A stretch of 64,000 nucleotides of DNA from Nematopogon swammerdamellus (Eukaryota > Arthropoda > Insecta > Lepidoptera > Adelidae). The position numbers and the translations under genes were made by a program. How positions within the stretch are numbered: position 1 is the stretch's first letter; every line of letters begins with the position of its first letter. Location of the stretch: NCBI GenBank assembly GCA_946902875.1, contig OX336343.1:2828754-2892753 (forward strand), given 5' to 3'. Positions 9,601 through 19,658 of the stretch are shown here, one piece after another. Under the pieces are notes generated by a model that saw only the letters and a list, made by a program, of their open reading frames with translations, made no database searches and was not told the DNA's origin.

Positions 9601-12513
9601 TAGGTTTCCGTATCCGTCGTACGGGACCCTATTACTTAGCCTACGCCGTCCATCTGCCTGTATGTCCGTCCGTCTGTCCGAGGGCGGTTCTCTTGGACCG
9701 TAATAGGTAGCCCGTTGAAATTTTCACAGAATATGTGTTATTATGGCCGATATAACAAATAAGAAAAATAAGAAAAAGTAAATAATTCACGGGGGTCCTC
9801 ATACAAGAAACTAAAAAGTGTATGCGCGCCGTCTGGCGAAAAGAGTATTTATCGGCAATAATAACTCATATTCTATGTAAATTTCAAAATTTCAAGAGAT
9901 ACAGCCCTCAGACAGACAGGCAGACAGACAGACAGACGGCGGCGTAGGCTTAGTAATAGGGGTCCCGTACCGGATACGGAACCCTAAAAAAAGAGTCCCG
10001 GCCAAGACCACGCCAACCATTAGCCGGCTTAAATCATGCAAATGAAATGGGCGAATGAAATGCATCACAATACCTTCGTCCGGAACTCACGCTGCTCATA
10101 CCCTTGGCCTCCTCGTGGTGTAGCAAAGTCGGCTCGGACGTCAGGCAGCACGCGGACACGGACAGCCCCAGCAGAGCCACCAGCAACGCGCGCGTCCTGC
10201 TGTACACCGACTCTTGGCGCTCTTCGCGCAGCTGCGGTTTATTTTTTACTAGATTTTGCCTAAGGCTTTTGCTAAGGATTTTGCCTAGAGGCGACTAAGG
10301 GATAAGGACAAGATGCCGTGCTAAAGGGCGACAGGCTCGCCACCTCTCACCTTGGCACGGTACTTCCACCGGGTCATGCAGCAGGTGGGTCTTCGTGCCT
10401 TACTTGCTGCTTGATCGTTTGAATCTTGTGCGAATACTTTGCGAAACGTGGTGGTCGGTGTTGTGCTGTAATTTACCAGAGTTCTTGCAGCACAACACCG
10501 ATTACTCTGCTTACCCCGATTGTCGGGATTCAGCGTGTGTGATATGTATGTATGTATGAATATATAGCCTATAGTCAGACTCAAGAACTACTCTTTCCAT
10601 ACTGGTGCAAACCGCATCAAAATCTGTTCAGTGGCTCCGGAGTTTACTTCAAACATACATACATACAGACAGACGATCCCTTTTATAAGAATCAGAGATA
10701 GTAGAGATAGAGATAGAGACAGAGATAGAGATAGAGGTAGAGATAGAGAGTAGAGAGGAAAAAAGAAAAAACAAATCTATGACGAACCATACTGAATAAT
10801 ATTGTTATTGTTGTGTGTTCTTTATGGCGAAATAAATATCTGAATCTGAATCTGAATCTGAGATAGAGCTTGTTTATTGTATAACAAGCTGTGCCCGCGG
10901 CTCCGCCCGCTCTCATATTTCACTTCACTGCTAACCTTTTGTCAGCCTCGTTAGCTCAGTGGTGCAGACAGTCAACTGTCGCTATTGAATGTTAAGCAAC
11001 GCTGGGTGCGGTCAGTACTTGGATGGGTGACCGCTGAACGTTGGAGGCTGACCGAGGTTCGGATTCCTCGTAAAACTGTAGGTCCCTTCCCTCCTAATCT
11101 TACTTGGTGGTAGGGTTTAACCCGCCCGGGTTGGTACCACCTCACTGAATGAAACGTCGGTCTAAACGGCTATGTAAATAGTTTGTGTTTTCCGACCAGT
11201 TCAGTGTAGCCGGCACGATCAAAGGGGGAAGCACTGACATGGCACCTAGTTCACCCGGTGTTATGGGCTGACATCACGGACGTTGTAGGTGATGTAGCCA
11301 ACCGTGTCAGTTTCCATAAAAAAAAATAAAAAAAAGTGGTCGGTCAGTTTTGGTAAGAGCTCATCGTGAGGGTTCGTTAGTAAAACCACAACCCTCTTTT
11401 GGGCCTAAAGACTACTCACGAGTCACCAGATTCCAATTTGATTTGGGACACGATTGGGGGAGGGGGGGGGGGGGGGGGAGGATTTTGTCAAAATACCACC
11501 CTCGGTCACAGGTGGGGTATTCACCATCTCACATTGTATTTCAAAATATAGTTTTAAAAAGCGGCCAAGTGCGTGTCGGGCCACGCGCAATGTAGGGTTC
11601 CGTAGCTGCGGAACCCTATCAAAATAAATTATTGGATTATTTGTATAATTTTGTAGGGGAAATAAATGAATGTTAATTCGAAAAAGTTCTTCGACAGTGA
11701 AATGATGGCGTTCGTCCGTACATTTTATAAGTTGGTCGACTATTACTCGTCAACCTGTACAGCCTACTTAGCCGTGATAGTTTTCCTTTTAATTTCGATA
11801 TATATACTAATGCTGTGAATTTTTTCACATATCTAATAACAACCGTTTAGCTGGCAGGGGGTGGGGACACTTGACTCTAACAAAAATTAGCACTTAAAAG
11901 CTTAATAATTCGCAAACGGATCCCTAAATCGAAAAATGATTTTCACAAACCCGCAATATTTTCCAAAGACCTATCCAACGACATCCCAGACGATGGGGTA
12001 GACGTGAAAAAAAAATTTATCCCCACTTTACGTGTAGGGGAGGTACCCTAAAAAAAATTATTTAATTTTTTTTATTTTACCACTTTGTCGGCGTTATTCA
12101 TACATATAGTCACTATACATATTAATATATGTATAGTGTATACCAACTTACAACTTTCTAGTACTAAGGGTCTCTGAGCTAAGCCGCGGACAGACGGACG
12201 GACATGGCGAAACTATAAGGGTTCCTTGTTGACTACGGAACCCTAAAAATTAAAAAAATATAAAAAAAAGCAAATTTTTCTATAAGATCTCCACAGCTGC
12301 TGTTCAATTACACGACAAAGTATTCACCTGGTCACATGAAAATGATTGATTCATGATTGATTTACTCACCTTATCAAATTTTTCTTTTAAATTTTCTGTC
12401 AGAATAGCATCACTGTCGACCTCCATGATATATGATTTCACCCTGGTTATGTCTGCCCTAATAGATGTTGTCAAATCATGAATTGAGAAACATGGGCTTG
12501 GTATGGTTTGGAT
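6572..12513 (-). CDS. Gene C: small multi-pass membrane protein, 5' incomplete, five exons
   Basis: Reconstructed gene, exons in transcript order 12370-12513, 10074-10231, 9454-9556, 8452-8642, 6572-6647. Phases fit at every junction (0, 2, 0, 2), giving 223 residues plus a TAG stop. The first exon is hydrophilic and predicted helical (KSYIMEVDSDAILTENLKE). The following exons hold about four hydrophobic stretches: ALLVALLGLSVSACC, LSAFVTATSSLLLMMAVM, WLAAPALLAAAAE and MLQAACATLLIAAELFVW. The last exon adds a short polar tail ending in VEEGRSATVR. An AATAAA signal (minus strand, 6520-6525) lies about 50 bases past the stop. The layout suggests a four-span membrane protein, but I do not recognise the family. 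The true start must lie upstream of 12513 because the first exon begins in phase 0 without an ATG. Introns are filled by SINE and family-D repeats. Exon linkage is inferred from phase and composition and would be settled by RNA reads. Confidence 0.55.
6662..7020 (-). repeat. Family-C element in gene C intron
   Basis: Reverse-orientation copy with a local duplication of GATCGTTCCAAAGTGAGAGG (about 6873-6932). It ends at the head sequence (CATGCACGGGGAGAGATGC on the plus strand). Confidence 0.55.
7083..7459 (+). mobile_element. SINE-B copy
   Basis: tRNA/5S chimeric head (TAGCTCAGTGG; TACTTGGATGGGTGACC), B-box-like GGTTCGGATTCC, shared central domain and tail. Confidence 0.68.
7452..7850 (-). 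repeat. Family-D repeat copies
   Basis: Reverse copy with GTGCGAGTCGAACTCGCGCA, then further fragments with CGGGCTACCTATTACGG and a (CAGA)n tract. Confidence 0.5.
8024..8438 (+). mobile_element. SINE-A copy
   Basis: A box GTGGCCGAGTGG, B box GGTTCGAATCC, central domain, and tail ending GGATTACATAAAA. It ends about 14 bases from the gene C exon-d donor. Confidence 0.75.
8452..8642 (-). CDS. Gene C exon d (third and fourth membrane spans)
   Basis: 191 bases, GC-rich and Ala/Leu-rich, starting EAWWQHGARWLAAP and ending ELFVW split as TG|gtcagt (phase 2). Phase matches exons c and e. The acceptor (GCGAAG|GAG) lacks a pyrimidine tract, and a SINE-B copy starts only about 25 bases further upstream. 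The plus-strand reading is Ala/Ser-rich low complexity and less convincing. Confidence 0.5.
8665..8887 (+). mobile_element. 5'-truncated SINE-B copy
   Basis: It starts in the central domain (TAGGCGGTAGGATTTAACCC) and ends GTCAGTTTCCATAAAA. It lies about 25 bases upstream of the gene C exon-d acceptor. Confidence 0.65.
9100..9400 (-). mobile_element. Diverged LINE 3' fragment
   Basis: TGGGCAGGGATTGCATCCCT and GTCCCCTTTCCACCTCCGC correspond to the Jockey/CR1-like tails at 30014 and 57130. An (AT)n tract lies at 9114-9136. No intact ORF. Confidence 0.35.
9454..9556 (-). CDS. Gene C exon c (second membrane span)
   Basis: 103 bases beginning after GCTGATTTCAG. One base completes the previous codon, then 34 codons (MAKPLIRFVLGPSRL...) run to a phase-0 donor AAG|gtatat. 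The only frame without stops encodes a hydrophobic span (LSAFVTATSSLLLMMAVM). The ATG here is more likely internal than a start, because the upstream exon joins in phase. Confidence 0.55.
9598..9990. repeat. Head-to-head family-D repeat pair
   Basis: Plus-orientation GGTTTCCGTATCCGTCGTAC (from 9603) and a reverse-orientation copy ending CGGATACGGAACCCTAAAA (9985), with (CAGA)n between. Confidence 0.55.
10074..10231 (-). CDS. Gene C exon b (first membrane span)
   Basis: 158 bases starting in phase 0 (LREERQESVYSRTRALL) and ending in phase 2 at CGAAG|gtattg. It carries one hydrophobic stretch ending SVSACC and a polar stretch LTSEPTLLHHEEAKG. Alternative donors at AAGG|gtatga and AGC|gtgagt exist, but only gtattg keeps the next exon in the membrane-protein frame. 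The acceptor has a poor pyrimidine tract. Confidence 0.55.
10262..10556 (+). repeat. Family-C element, 5'-truncated
   Basis: It starts AGGCGACTAAGGGATAAGGAC, passes GTGCCTTACTTGCTGCTTG and ends in a (TATG)n tail at 10545-10560. Confidence 0.6.
10692..10750 (+). repeat. GATAGA microsatellite
   Basis: Imperfect (AGAGAT)n tract. A short (AATCTG)n tract is near 10843-10860. Confidence 0.7.
10941..11335 (+). mobile_element. Full-length SINE-B copy
   Basis: Complete tRNA/5S head with TTAGCTCAGTGG, TTAAGCAACGCTGGGTGCGG, TACTTGGATGGGTGACCG and GGTTCGGATTCC, then central domain, body and A-rich tail. It is inserted in a short repeat starting ACAAGCTGTGCCCGCGG (10880-10937), which recurs at 47794. 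Confidence 0.75.
11556..12246. repeat. Long family-D variant
   Basis: It runs from GCGGCCAAGTGCGTGTCGGG and TAGGGTTCCGTAG to GACTACGGAACCCTAAAAA, giving inverted GGGTTCCGTAG termini about 650 bases apart. No coding capacity. 11336-11555 holds a G-run (11459-11480) and nothing else recognised. Confidence 0.5.
12370..12513 (-). CDS. Gene C exon a (internal, first one found)
   Basis: 144 bases, 48 codons, phase 0 at both ends, reading IQTIPSPCFS...NLKEKFDK. The donor is a good AAG|gtgagt. The acceptor is a tandem CAGTAG. Splicing after the first CAG would put TAG in frame, so the second AG (exon start 12513) is chosen. The segment is hydrophilic with a helix-like pattern before the first membrane span. 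Confidence 0.5.
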
Positions 12514-13330
12514 CTACTGAAAATATTTCATGATTTAACTTTGTGAATGGTTGTGGTTTGTATAGGAATTATTGTGTTTTAGTTTCGGATATTTTTAGAT
12601 TTACTTGAAGACATGTTTTGAGTTTGACATTGTGATGACTGTGTCATTGGTGATTTTTATGAGTTTTCATTGTGCCAGTCAAAGTCAAAGGACTATGGCA
12701 GGAAGGAGTAAAAAAAAACTGAAACAGTCGATGGATTTATTTATTCACTTTTTTAACACCGTCAGGTTTGAAGTATTCATGTTGACATTTTCGTAACCTA
12801 ACTTATAAAGACAATATAACGTAGCCGTAGACGGAAAAAATATTTTTTATGATCGAAGAACGTAGCAAATTTAAAATAACCTAATACAATTGATAAGATG
12901 AAAATACACAGTAAAGAAACATAATTGTACCATAGAGTTATAAAAATTGTACTTACAAATACTTACAATAAAATTATTGAAATTGAACGTGATACCTAAT
13001 ATTTTTTGACGTGATGACGTCACGTGTTATAAATTGATGAACACCGGCTGCACACACGAAAAAGTGTCACGTTCCATCTGAGCCTGTGTGTGCAAGCGAG
13101 AGCGCGTAACAAGCGATAGAGAGGCACAATCGGCACGTCGTCATCACGTAAAACTATCATCCGTAAACCGACTTTACAAACAACCAATTTTTTTGAAAAC
13201 ATTCTTTATTAGTATTACAAATGTTATTAGGTATTTACTTAAACATATTTATTCATAATTTGTTTAAAAAAATAATGTTTATCCAGTAGCATTGACCTAG
13301 CCTTGAACAAAATTATGTTTAAATATTCAG
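12514..13330. other. Unassigned AT-rich sequence upstream of gene C exon a
   Basis: It contains a 63-codon plus-strand frame starting at 12605 with no features. A block at 13020-13200 has TAAAACTATCATCCGTAAAC, which recurs inverted at 42640-42680, so it is repetitive. The 5' exons of gene C were sought here without success. Confidence 0.3.
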
Positions 13331-13332
13331 TA

Positions 13333-13535
13333 TACAGGATGTTCAGCACATCGACCGATAATTTTTTTTTTTTAGATAATTGGGGTTACTTGCAACGTTT
13401 TGACCTATGATACCTTTTGTCAGGTGTCACGTCCCAGCTTTGAACCCTTGTAACTTTTTTGTTTATGATTGTGTCAGCACGAAATAACACTTATTGAATT
13501 TTACGATGTATCCTTGTTCTAGAAAAAATATTATA
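13333..13535 (+). repeat. Mariner-like MITE half with GTTCAGCACATCGACCG terminus
   Basis: TACAGGATGTTCAGCACATCGACC followed by GAACCCTTGTAACTTTTTTG. Related copies occur inverted at 17165-17405 and at 29104-29410. Confidence 0.5.
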
Positions 13536-13539
13536 TGAC

Positions 13540-15096
13540 TAGCTGAGCCCGCGGCTCCGCTCGCGTGAAATTCGTATTCCAAAGAAGAATGTAAGTAACT
13601 AAGGGCGAGGCCGAAGGCCGAGCTGCGTTCAGGTAATCGATAAACCTTCTTAAAGAAAGTAACTAACTAAGGGCGAGGCCGAAGGCCGAGCTGCTTTCAG
13701 GTAAACGATAAACCTTTCTCAAATAAAGGAAGTAAGTAAGGGCGAGGCCGAAGGCCGAGCTGCGTTCAGGAAGACGACAAACCTTCTGGAAGAAAGGAAG
13801 GAACTAAGTGCGAGGCCGAAGGCCGAGCTGCGTTCAGGTAAACCAAAAACCCTCTTCCGCCTTCGGGCCTCGCCCTTAAAGACTTCCTTTCTTCGATAGA
13901 ATATAATATCGTTTACTCAATCTATTTATTTCATATAAATAAAAAAGTCATATTAATAACTAAAGAATTAAACCTACCTAACAAACATTAAAATAACTAT
14001 CAAAACGGGCATTTTCAAATGTTCTTAGAGCACTTGCGGCATTACCCCGCTGGATGGCAAGGCTTACCCTTTGAATGAAGTACATAAGCTCTTGATGACG
14101 GGACACCAGTTGCGTCAACCAGCTCAAGCCTCTTTTGGCTTCACTGCTCCACGGACCGAGGGTTTCAACCGCAAACGCAACAAATTCGAAATCTTGAATT
14201 ATATTTCTATATTTGCTGCGTTGGAGGCTCTCCGCCCCAGACTCGGCCGCGCCAGCCGCTCTTGAAGATGTCCTAACGTGACTTGGAGCCAATGTGAGAA
14301 CAAAAGTGGCGTCCCACATCAAAGAACTACCCTTAGTCCATGGCACTAAGGTCTCTAGCATCGGGCCTCTTGCCATCCAGCCGGGAATAACCGCGAGGTT
14401 CTAGGATGCACGGTATATTTGCCGTTAGAAGCTGAGGTTAGAAGCGTGGACTTTATAATAAAATTTAAATTAAATTAACTCAATCTTAATATTAATTAAC
14501 TTTATTCGAGATGGTTTAGCTTCTTCCTGAACGCAGCTCGGCCTTCGGCCTCGCCCTTAGTTACTTGCTTTCTTCGAGATGGTTTATCATTTGTCAGAAC
14601 GTAGCTCGGCCTTCGGCCTCGCCTTAGTTGATTACTTTCTTCAAGATGGTTTAGTTTCTTCCTGAACGCAGCTCGGCCTTCGGCCTCGCCCTTAGTTACT
14701 TGATTTCTTCGAGATGGTTTTTCAATTATCCGAACGTAGCTCGGCCTTCGGCCTCGCCTTAGTTACTTACTTTCTTCAAGATGGTTTAGCTTCTTCCTGA
14801 ACGCAGCTCGGCCTGCGGCCTCGCCCATAGTTACTTAATTTCTTCGAGAAGGTTTATGGTCTTCCAGAATAGAGCTCGGCCTTCGGCCTCGCCCTTAGTT
14901 ACTTATTTTCTTCAAGAATGTTTTTCTTCTTCCTGAAATCAGCTCCGCCTTTCGCATCGCCCTTAGTTACTTTCATCGAGAAAGAATATCGTTTACGTGA
15001 GCGCAGATCCGCCTTCGGGCCCGCCTTTAGTTACTTACTTTCTTTTTTTTAAATACGAATTTCACGCGAGCGAAGCCGCGGGCAACAGATATATAA
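13540..15096. mobile_element. 1.55-kb inverted element with mirrored tandem arrays
   Basis: The termini GCCCGCGGCTCCGCTCGCGTG (left) and CACGCGAGCGAAGCCGCGGG (right) are inverted. The left arm has four and the right arm about eight units of roughly 65 bases centred on GAGGCCGAAGGCCGAG, in opposite orientation. The centre holds a retroelement ORF fragment. A one-armed relative with the same units lies at 46027-46456. Confidence 0.6.
13978..14400 (-). mobile_element. Non-LTR retroelement ORF C-terminus (endonuclease-like) fragment
   Basis: 132 codons in one frame. The order is PWTKGSSLMWDATF, TLAPSHV, then SKYRNIIQDFEFVAFAVETLG and SLAIQRGNAASAL. The same ending recurs at 28120-28330 in a copy with poly(A) and target duplication, so this is the 3' end of a retroelement ORF. 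The WD-x-T and K-x-x-KY pattern suggests a restriction-like endonuclease or similar domain. Clade not assigned. Confidence 0.5.
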
Positions 15097-15554
15097 ATTT
15101 TATTGCACCAATGACAGCGACATAACTTCGACTTTCAATTATTATTTTTATTTATCAAACAATTTGTCACCGGCCAGCTCACGTCGAGATGACAGTTCTC
15201 CGTTGTCAACATGACATTCAAAATTGTTTTTACCTTTACTTTGGACTACGTGATTTTAAACGCGCAATAATGTTTATAATTGTTATTTTTTTTTATTTTT
15301 GTTAATTTTTTTTACGTATTATGTTAACCCGGCATATAAACTGTCACTATACAAAGTTTCGTCTAATTCCGTTCAGTGGTTTTTGCGTGATGCGCGTACA
15401 GACAAACAAACAAACAAACAAAAATTTTAAAAACTGTTCTAACATGTTCAGTATCTCATTTTAAGCCACCCTGGTTAGTTTTTTTCCGAATACATTCAAT
15501 GTACAGACTTTCTTACCTCTACGATTTTATTATATGTATAGATGAAGTTGAAGG

Positions 15555-15745
15555 AGTGGAACGGGCTTCCGGGGAATATCTTTCCCCACTCCTACAATCC
15601 ACGGATCTTCAAATCGCGGGTAAATAGCCTTTCCCCAGCGACATTAGTCCACCTCCAAGCCGGACTGGCACCTCCTCGGACGTGATATTGGCTGCGCCTG
15701 AGGCTTTGACCTCGGGCACAGCCAGCTAGTTCGGGAACAATAAAA
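15555..15745 (+). mobile_element. Jockey/CR1-like LINE 3' fragment
   Basis: It encodes WNGLPGNIFPHSYNPRIFKS, the typical last block of reverse transcriptase in these LINEs, and ends in an A-run. Confidence 0.5.
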
Positions 15746-15759
15746 AAAAAGTTAATATC

Positions 15760-16650
15760 ATGAAAAGGACTTATGACCTCCCAAAATCCCGAGGAAGAGT
15801 AAAAATATGGCATGATCTTAATTTCTTAATTCATAAAAAAAAAACTAACAACTATTGAAAGCTTAGTTTTCTTTTAAAACGTTTGCTAGTTTACGCCCTT
15901 TCCAACGGTATACTTACCACATGCTATACAAATCATTTGTACCGTGTGGGGCCGGTACTTTAAAAGAATAGCCCCACTGCATCTCTCCCCGTGTATGTCG
16001 TAAAAGGCGACCAAGGGATATGACTCCCCCTTCTTATATTACTAGGTGGTAGGGTTTAACCCGCCCGGGTTGGTGCCAACGCACTGAATGAAAGGTCGGT
16101 TGAAACGGCTATGTAAATAGTTTGTGTTTTCCGTCCAGTTCAGTGTAGCCGGCACGATCGAAGGAAAGCACTGACGTGGCACCAAGTTCACCCGGTGTTA
16201 TGGGCTGACATCATGGATGTTGCAGGTGATGTAGCAGCCCGTGTCAGATCACATAAAAAAAAAATATCACTAAGTATGGCCAAGATTAGGGATAATTTCA
16301 AAGAGTAAAGTAATTAGGATAATTTGCAAGAGTCTAAACATTGACAATGGAGAATTGAACAAAGTACCTACCCGCGCGACCGGTACATGTTCTAAATTTG
16401 AAAATGCTCCGGAAAACGCTCTCATTACACGGAAAGCGACCACCGATAAGTGGCCCTGTTACAAAGTACCCGTGTTGTCATTCCGTTCCACATAGTGAAT
16501 TATTTGTATGATATGTGGTATACCGTTGGTATACCGAAAGGGTGTAAACTAGCGAAATAAAAAAAAGAAGTTCGTTTTTTTTAAATGATTTAAGAAATTA
16601 AGATTCTGTCATATTTTTACTCGTTTTGGGACTTTGGGAGGTCATAAGTC
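15760..16650. mobile_element. Long-TIR foldback element split by a SINE
   Basis: AAAAGGACTTATGACCTCCCA near 15765 is inverted at about 16630-16650. The arms (about 150-180 bases) also share ACTCTTCC/ACTCGTTT-type stretches, TAAGATCATGCC/GACAGAATC-type stretches and AAACTAGC. A SINE-B copy occupies the middle. Confidence 0.55.
15939..16264 (+). mobile_element. SINE-B copy with GTACCGTGTGGGG head
   Basis: Instead of the tRNA/5S head it starts GTACCGTGTGGGGCCGGTAC and CTGCATCTCTCCCCGTG, as in family C, then joins the SINE-B body at GGGATATGACTCCC. Confidence 0.68.
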
Positions 16651-16654
16651 CTTT

Positions 16655-16693
16655 TTAACCCCCGACGAAAATAACGGAGGGGTGTTATAAGTT

Positions 16694-16732
<39 letters not shown>

Positions 16733-17145
16733 TGTCTGTGGCATCGTAGCTCCCAAACGGATGGACCGATTTGGATGCGGTTTTTTTTATTAGGAAGCCT
16801 GTTTAATCGGGATGGTTCTTAGCTATGTTTGTAATCAAGTAATAAAGTAATTAAGTAATAAAAAAAATAATTATTTTAAAAAGTGGACCGATTTGCATGC
16901 GGTTTTTTTAAAAAGCTTGAAATAAAAGTTAAATTACAAATTTAAAAAACCCCCGACTCTTAAAAAGTCAAAAATAATTTCCGTTTACTTACTTAAAGGA
17001 GTCGGGGGACCGCTAAGTAAATTAAATATAAAGACTCAAAAGTTGCGCGGGAATTTACTTAGCGGTCTACCGACTCCTTTAAGTAAGTAAACGGAAATTA
17101 TTTTTGACTTTTTAAGAGTCGGGGGTTTTTTAAATTTTTATGGTA
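16655..17145. repeat. Family-E repeat with (TG)n and a large hairpin
   Basis: AACCCCCGACGAAAATAACGG, a (GT)n run at 16700-16733 and GGACCGATTTGGATGCGG. An inverted pair (16935-17015 and 17065-17145) with arms containing CCCCCGACTCTTAAAAAGTC follows. Related copies lie at 46808-47035 and 47570-47770. Confidence 0.55.
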
Positions 17146-17537
17146 TTAACTTCATTAAATAATAAAATAAGGATACATTGTAAAATCCAATAAATTGTAT
17201 TTCGTGCTGATACAATGATAGACAATTAAGTTACAAGGGTTCAAAGCTGTGATTTTGGTAATTTTCAAAAATAAAGAAAAAAAATCATATCTCGATACCA
17301 AGTGACACCTGATAAAAGGTATCATGGGTCAAAACGTTGCAAATGACCCCATGTACTTGAAAAAAAATTTTTTGACGGTCGATGTGCCGAACACCCTCTA
17401 TATTTAATTACGAATAAAATTAAACATTTATTCGTAGGCAAAGATTTAATTCGTTAGATTTAAAAAATATAGATATTTTTAGGGATTTTAGCAATAATTT
17501 GTTAATATCAGCCCCATAGTACTCATCTTCTCCACCC

Positions 17538-17765
17538 TTAGGGCCCAGAGTCCCTAAGGGATAGAGAAGGCTCCACGAAGTTCAACACAATTACTAAATG
17601 CCTCTCACTTGAGCTCGCCAACAGTTTATGTATGCTTAAAAACAAATTGACTCTGTCCACACTAATTGACGTCTGTAATTCCCTCCGTAATTCCTCGTTC
17701 TGAACACACACTCCATCAGCAAAATGGTACATATCATCCTCCTTGTTACACCGATCACAATTTGG
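17538..17765 (-). mobile_element. LINE reverse-transcriptase C-terminal fragment (zinc-knuckle end)
   Basis: The frame reads PNCDRCNKEDDMYHF-x-DGVC and continues to a stop. A C-x2-C...H...C cluster near the ORF end is typical of Jockey/R1-type LINEs. Nothing upstream in the frame is intact. Confidence 0.4.
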
Positions 17766-18060
17766 GGAAACTCTCTCTATTTCATCAGGAATATAAATTT
17801 ATTCAATCAAATGTGGCCAGAACGAAGATTTAAATCTTTACCTACCAAAGGTATATTACATTACAGAAAATTATATACGAAAAATAATGTTCTAAAATGG
17901 CATGCTATGTTTTTAACGCTTGCGGCATTTCGGGGACGGACGGCAAAACAATATTTTTGGAAAAAGTAGGCCCCACCCTGGCCACAGCCATTAGACTTTA
18001 ATTAGAGTATTCACCATTATTGCAAAGTATAATAAACCTAAATATTTATTAGGTACTTAA

Positions 18061-18670
18061 GGGGGGGGGGGGGGGGTACTAGGCAAAACATCACATCATA
18101 TTATCCTAACTATAGCCATATTTCAATAGATATAACTATAATTTATATGCTTATAGTTAGGTAAAGATTCAAGGTATAATGTGTGATAGATTATTGTAAT
18201 ATAATCTTGTAAATTCTCTGAAAAATAAGTGGGTGAAAAGTGGTGAAAACGTTCGAAAATGCATTTGCTACTCTCGTTACAAATACGTCCATACAAAAAA
18301 CGCTCGCGCACGGCAACGGCCCAAAATTTAGAATGTTCAAAGATAGTTCAGTGAAAAACCATTTATTCTGTAAGCGTTTGAATTTATTTAGATGATTCTT
18401 AGTCTTATTGACTCTAAGCTCATTGGTGCATTTTTCGTATTAGGTGCATTTGTAAAAAATGGCGAGGGAAATAGCAAAGGCATTTTTGAACGATTTTACC
18501 ACTTTTCAACCACATATTTTTAAGGGAATTTATAAGATTAAATTAAAAATAACGTAATCACATTATACCTTGAATCTTTATTCAACTATAGGCATATAAA
18601 TTATAGTTAAACTACTTGAAATATGGGTATGGTTAGGGAAATACGAAGTGCTTTTGCCTAGTACCCCCCC
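18061..18670. mobile_element. TTAA-flanked long-TIR element
   Basis: TTAA at 18057-18060 and 18671-18674 flanks a G-run followed by TACTAGGCAAAA and its inverse TTTTGCCTAGTA plus a C-run. The arms extend about 190 bases with internal matches (ATTATACCTTGAATC). TTAA duplication is the piggyBac hallmark. No transposase inside. Confidence 0.6.
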
Positions 18671-18674
18671 TTAA

Positions 18675-19496
18675 CATTGTACCGACCACCACTGCAGACA
18701 GACTAAAGACATTCATTACCCTTCCTTTTGGCTTCGCCGCAGTCGGGTAAATATAAATGCATAGGCCATGCAATGGTTCCGCCCTGATTTATCACCAGTC
18801 GGGTTGAGTCAAAGATATATTATGTACTAGCGTACTAGATAAATCACTCGACCAACTAACATGTTCCACCGAGTTGCGGTTCACGATCCTCAAGCGCGAG
18901 AGGCCGCAGCTCGCAGTCGTCGCCTGCCTGCTGCGATCGCGCCTCGCTCGCCTACTTTAAACTAATACATTTACACATCTTCGTCGATGCGAAGGTGCGA
19001 TGGCGAATCTGGAGATGAAGTGTTTAAAATGAAAAGACAATATGCACAACGACGCACGAGTGCGATCGTTCTCCCTACCCCTTGCCTCTCTCCCGTACGC
19101 TTCCCGCCCCGCGCGAGCCCCCACACCGGCCGCCAGACCGTCTCCCGCACGCTTCTCGCCTCGCGCGCGCTCCCCTCTACCGCTCGACTCTGCGCTCCGC
19201 CTCCCCGCTACCTTACCCCAAACCTCAGCCGCTGGAACACCGCTTCTCTGTATATTTCTTCGAAGCGATAACTCTATATAATATTTCCTCAAAGGGTTGA
19301 GTCCATAAGCGCAATATGGCATGCGAGCAGTAATCCAAGCAGGACCTAATCTGCTTTATATACAAAATCTATTTTTGGTTTGGCTAACTATAATTAAGTT
19401 AACCCTAAACATAACTAATTTTAATTATGTTCGTAGACTATTTGTTGAATGCCACCTAGAGCGTCGATCACACACACGATAATTTTAGGGCCCTAA
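18675..19496. other. GC-rich unassigned segment
   Basis: 18880-19260 is rich in CpG, and its open frames on both strands are low-complexity Arg/Pro/Ala. It could be a promoter or 5' UTR, but no exon with convincing splice sites was found. Confidence 0.25.
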
Positions 19497-19655
19497 CTTA
19501 AGGCGCGTCTCCTGCGCATGTTTTTTTGAAACATTACACCACAAAAACATTTGTTTTCATACAAATGTGTATGGCCACCACGCCCCAATTTTTCGATGAT
19601 TCTGTGTAATGTTTCGAAAAAAAAAACATTCACAGGGGACGCGGCTTTAGTCAGA
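19497..19655. mobile_element. Short foldback MITE
   Basis: GGCGCGTCTCCTGCGCATG with GAAACATTACAC at the left matches GTAATGTTTCGA and CAGGGGACGCGGC at the right. A half copy is at 45730-45830. Confidence 0.5.
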
Positions 19656-19658
19656 AAG

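Noticed and set aside
18957..19322. 121-codon minus-strand frame and overlapping plus frames
   Set aside because: Low-complexity Arg/Gly/Ala or Pro/Ala translations in GC-rich DNA, with no splice or domain support.
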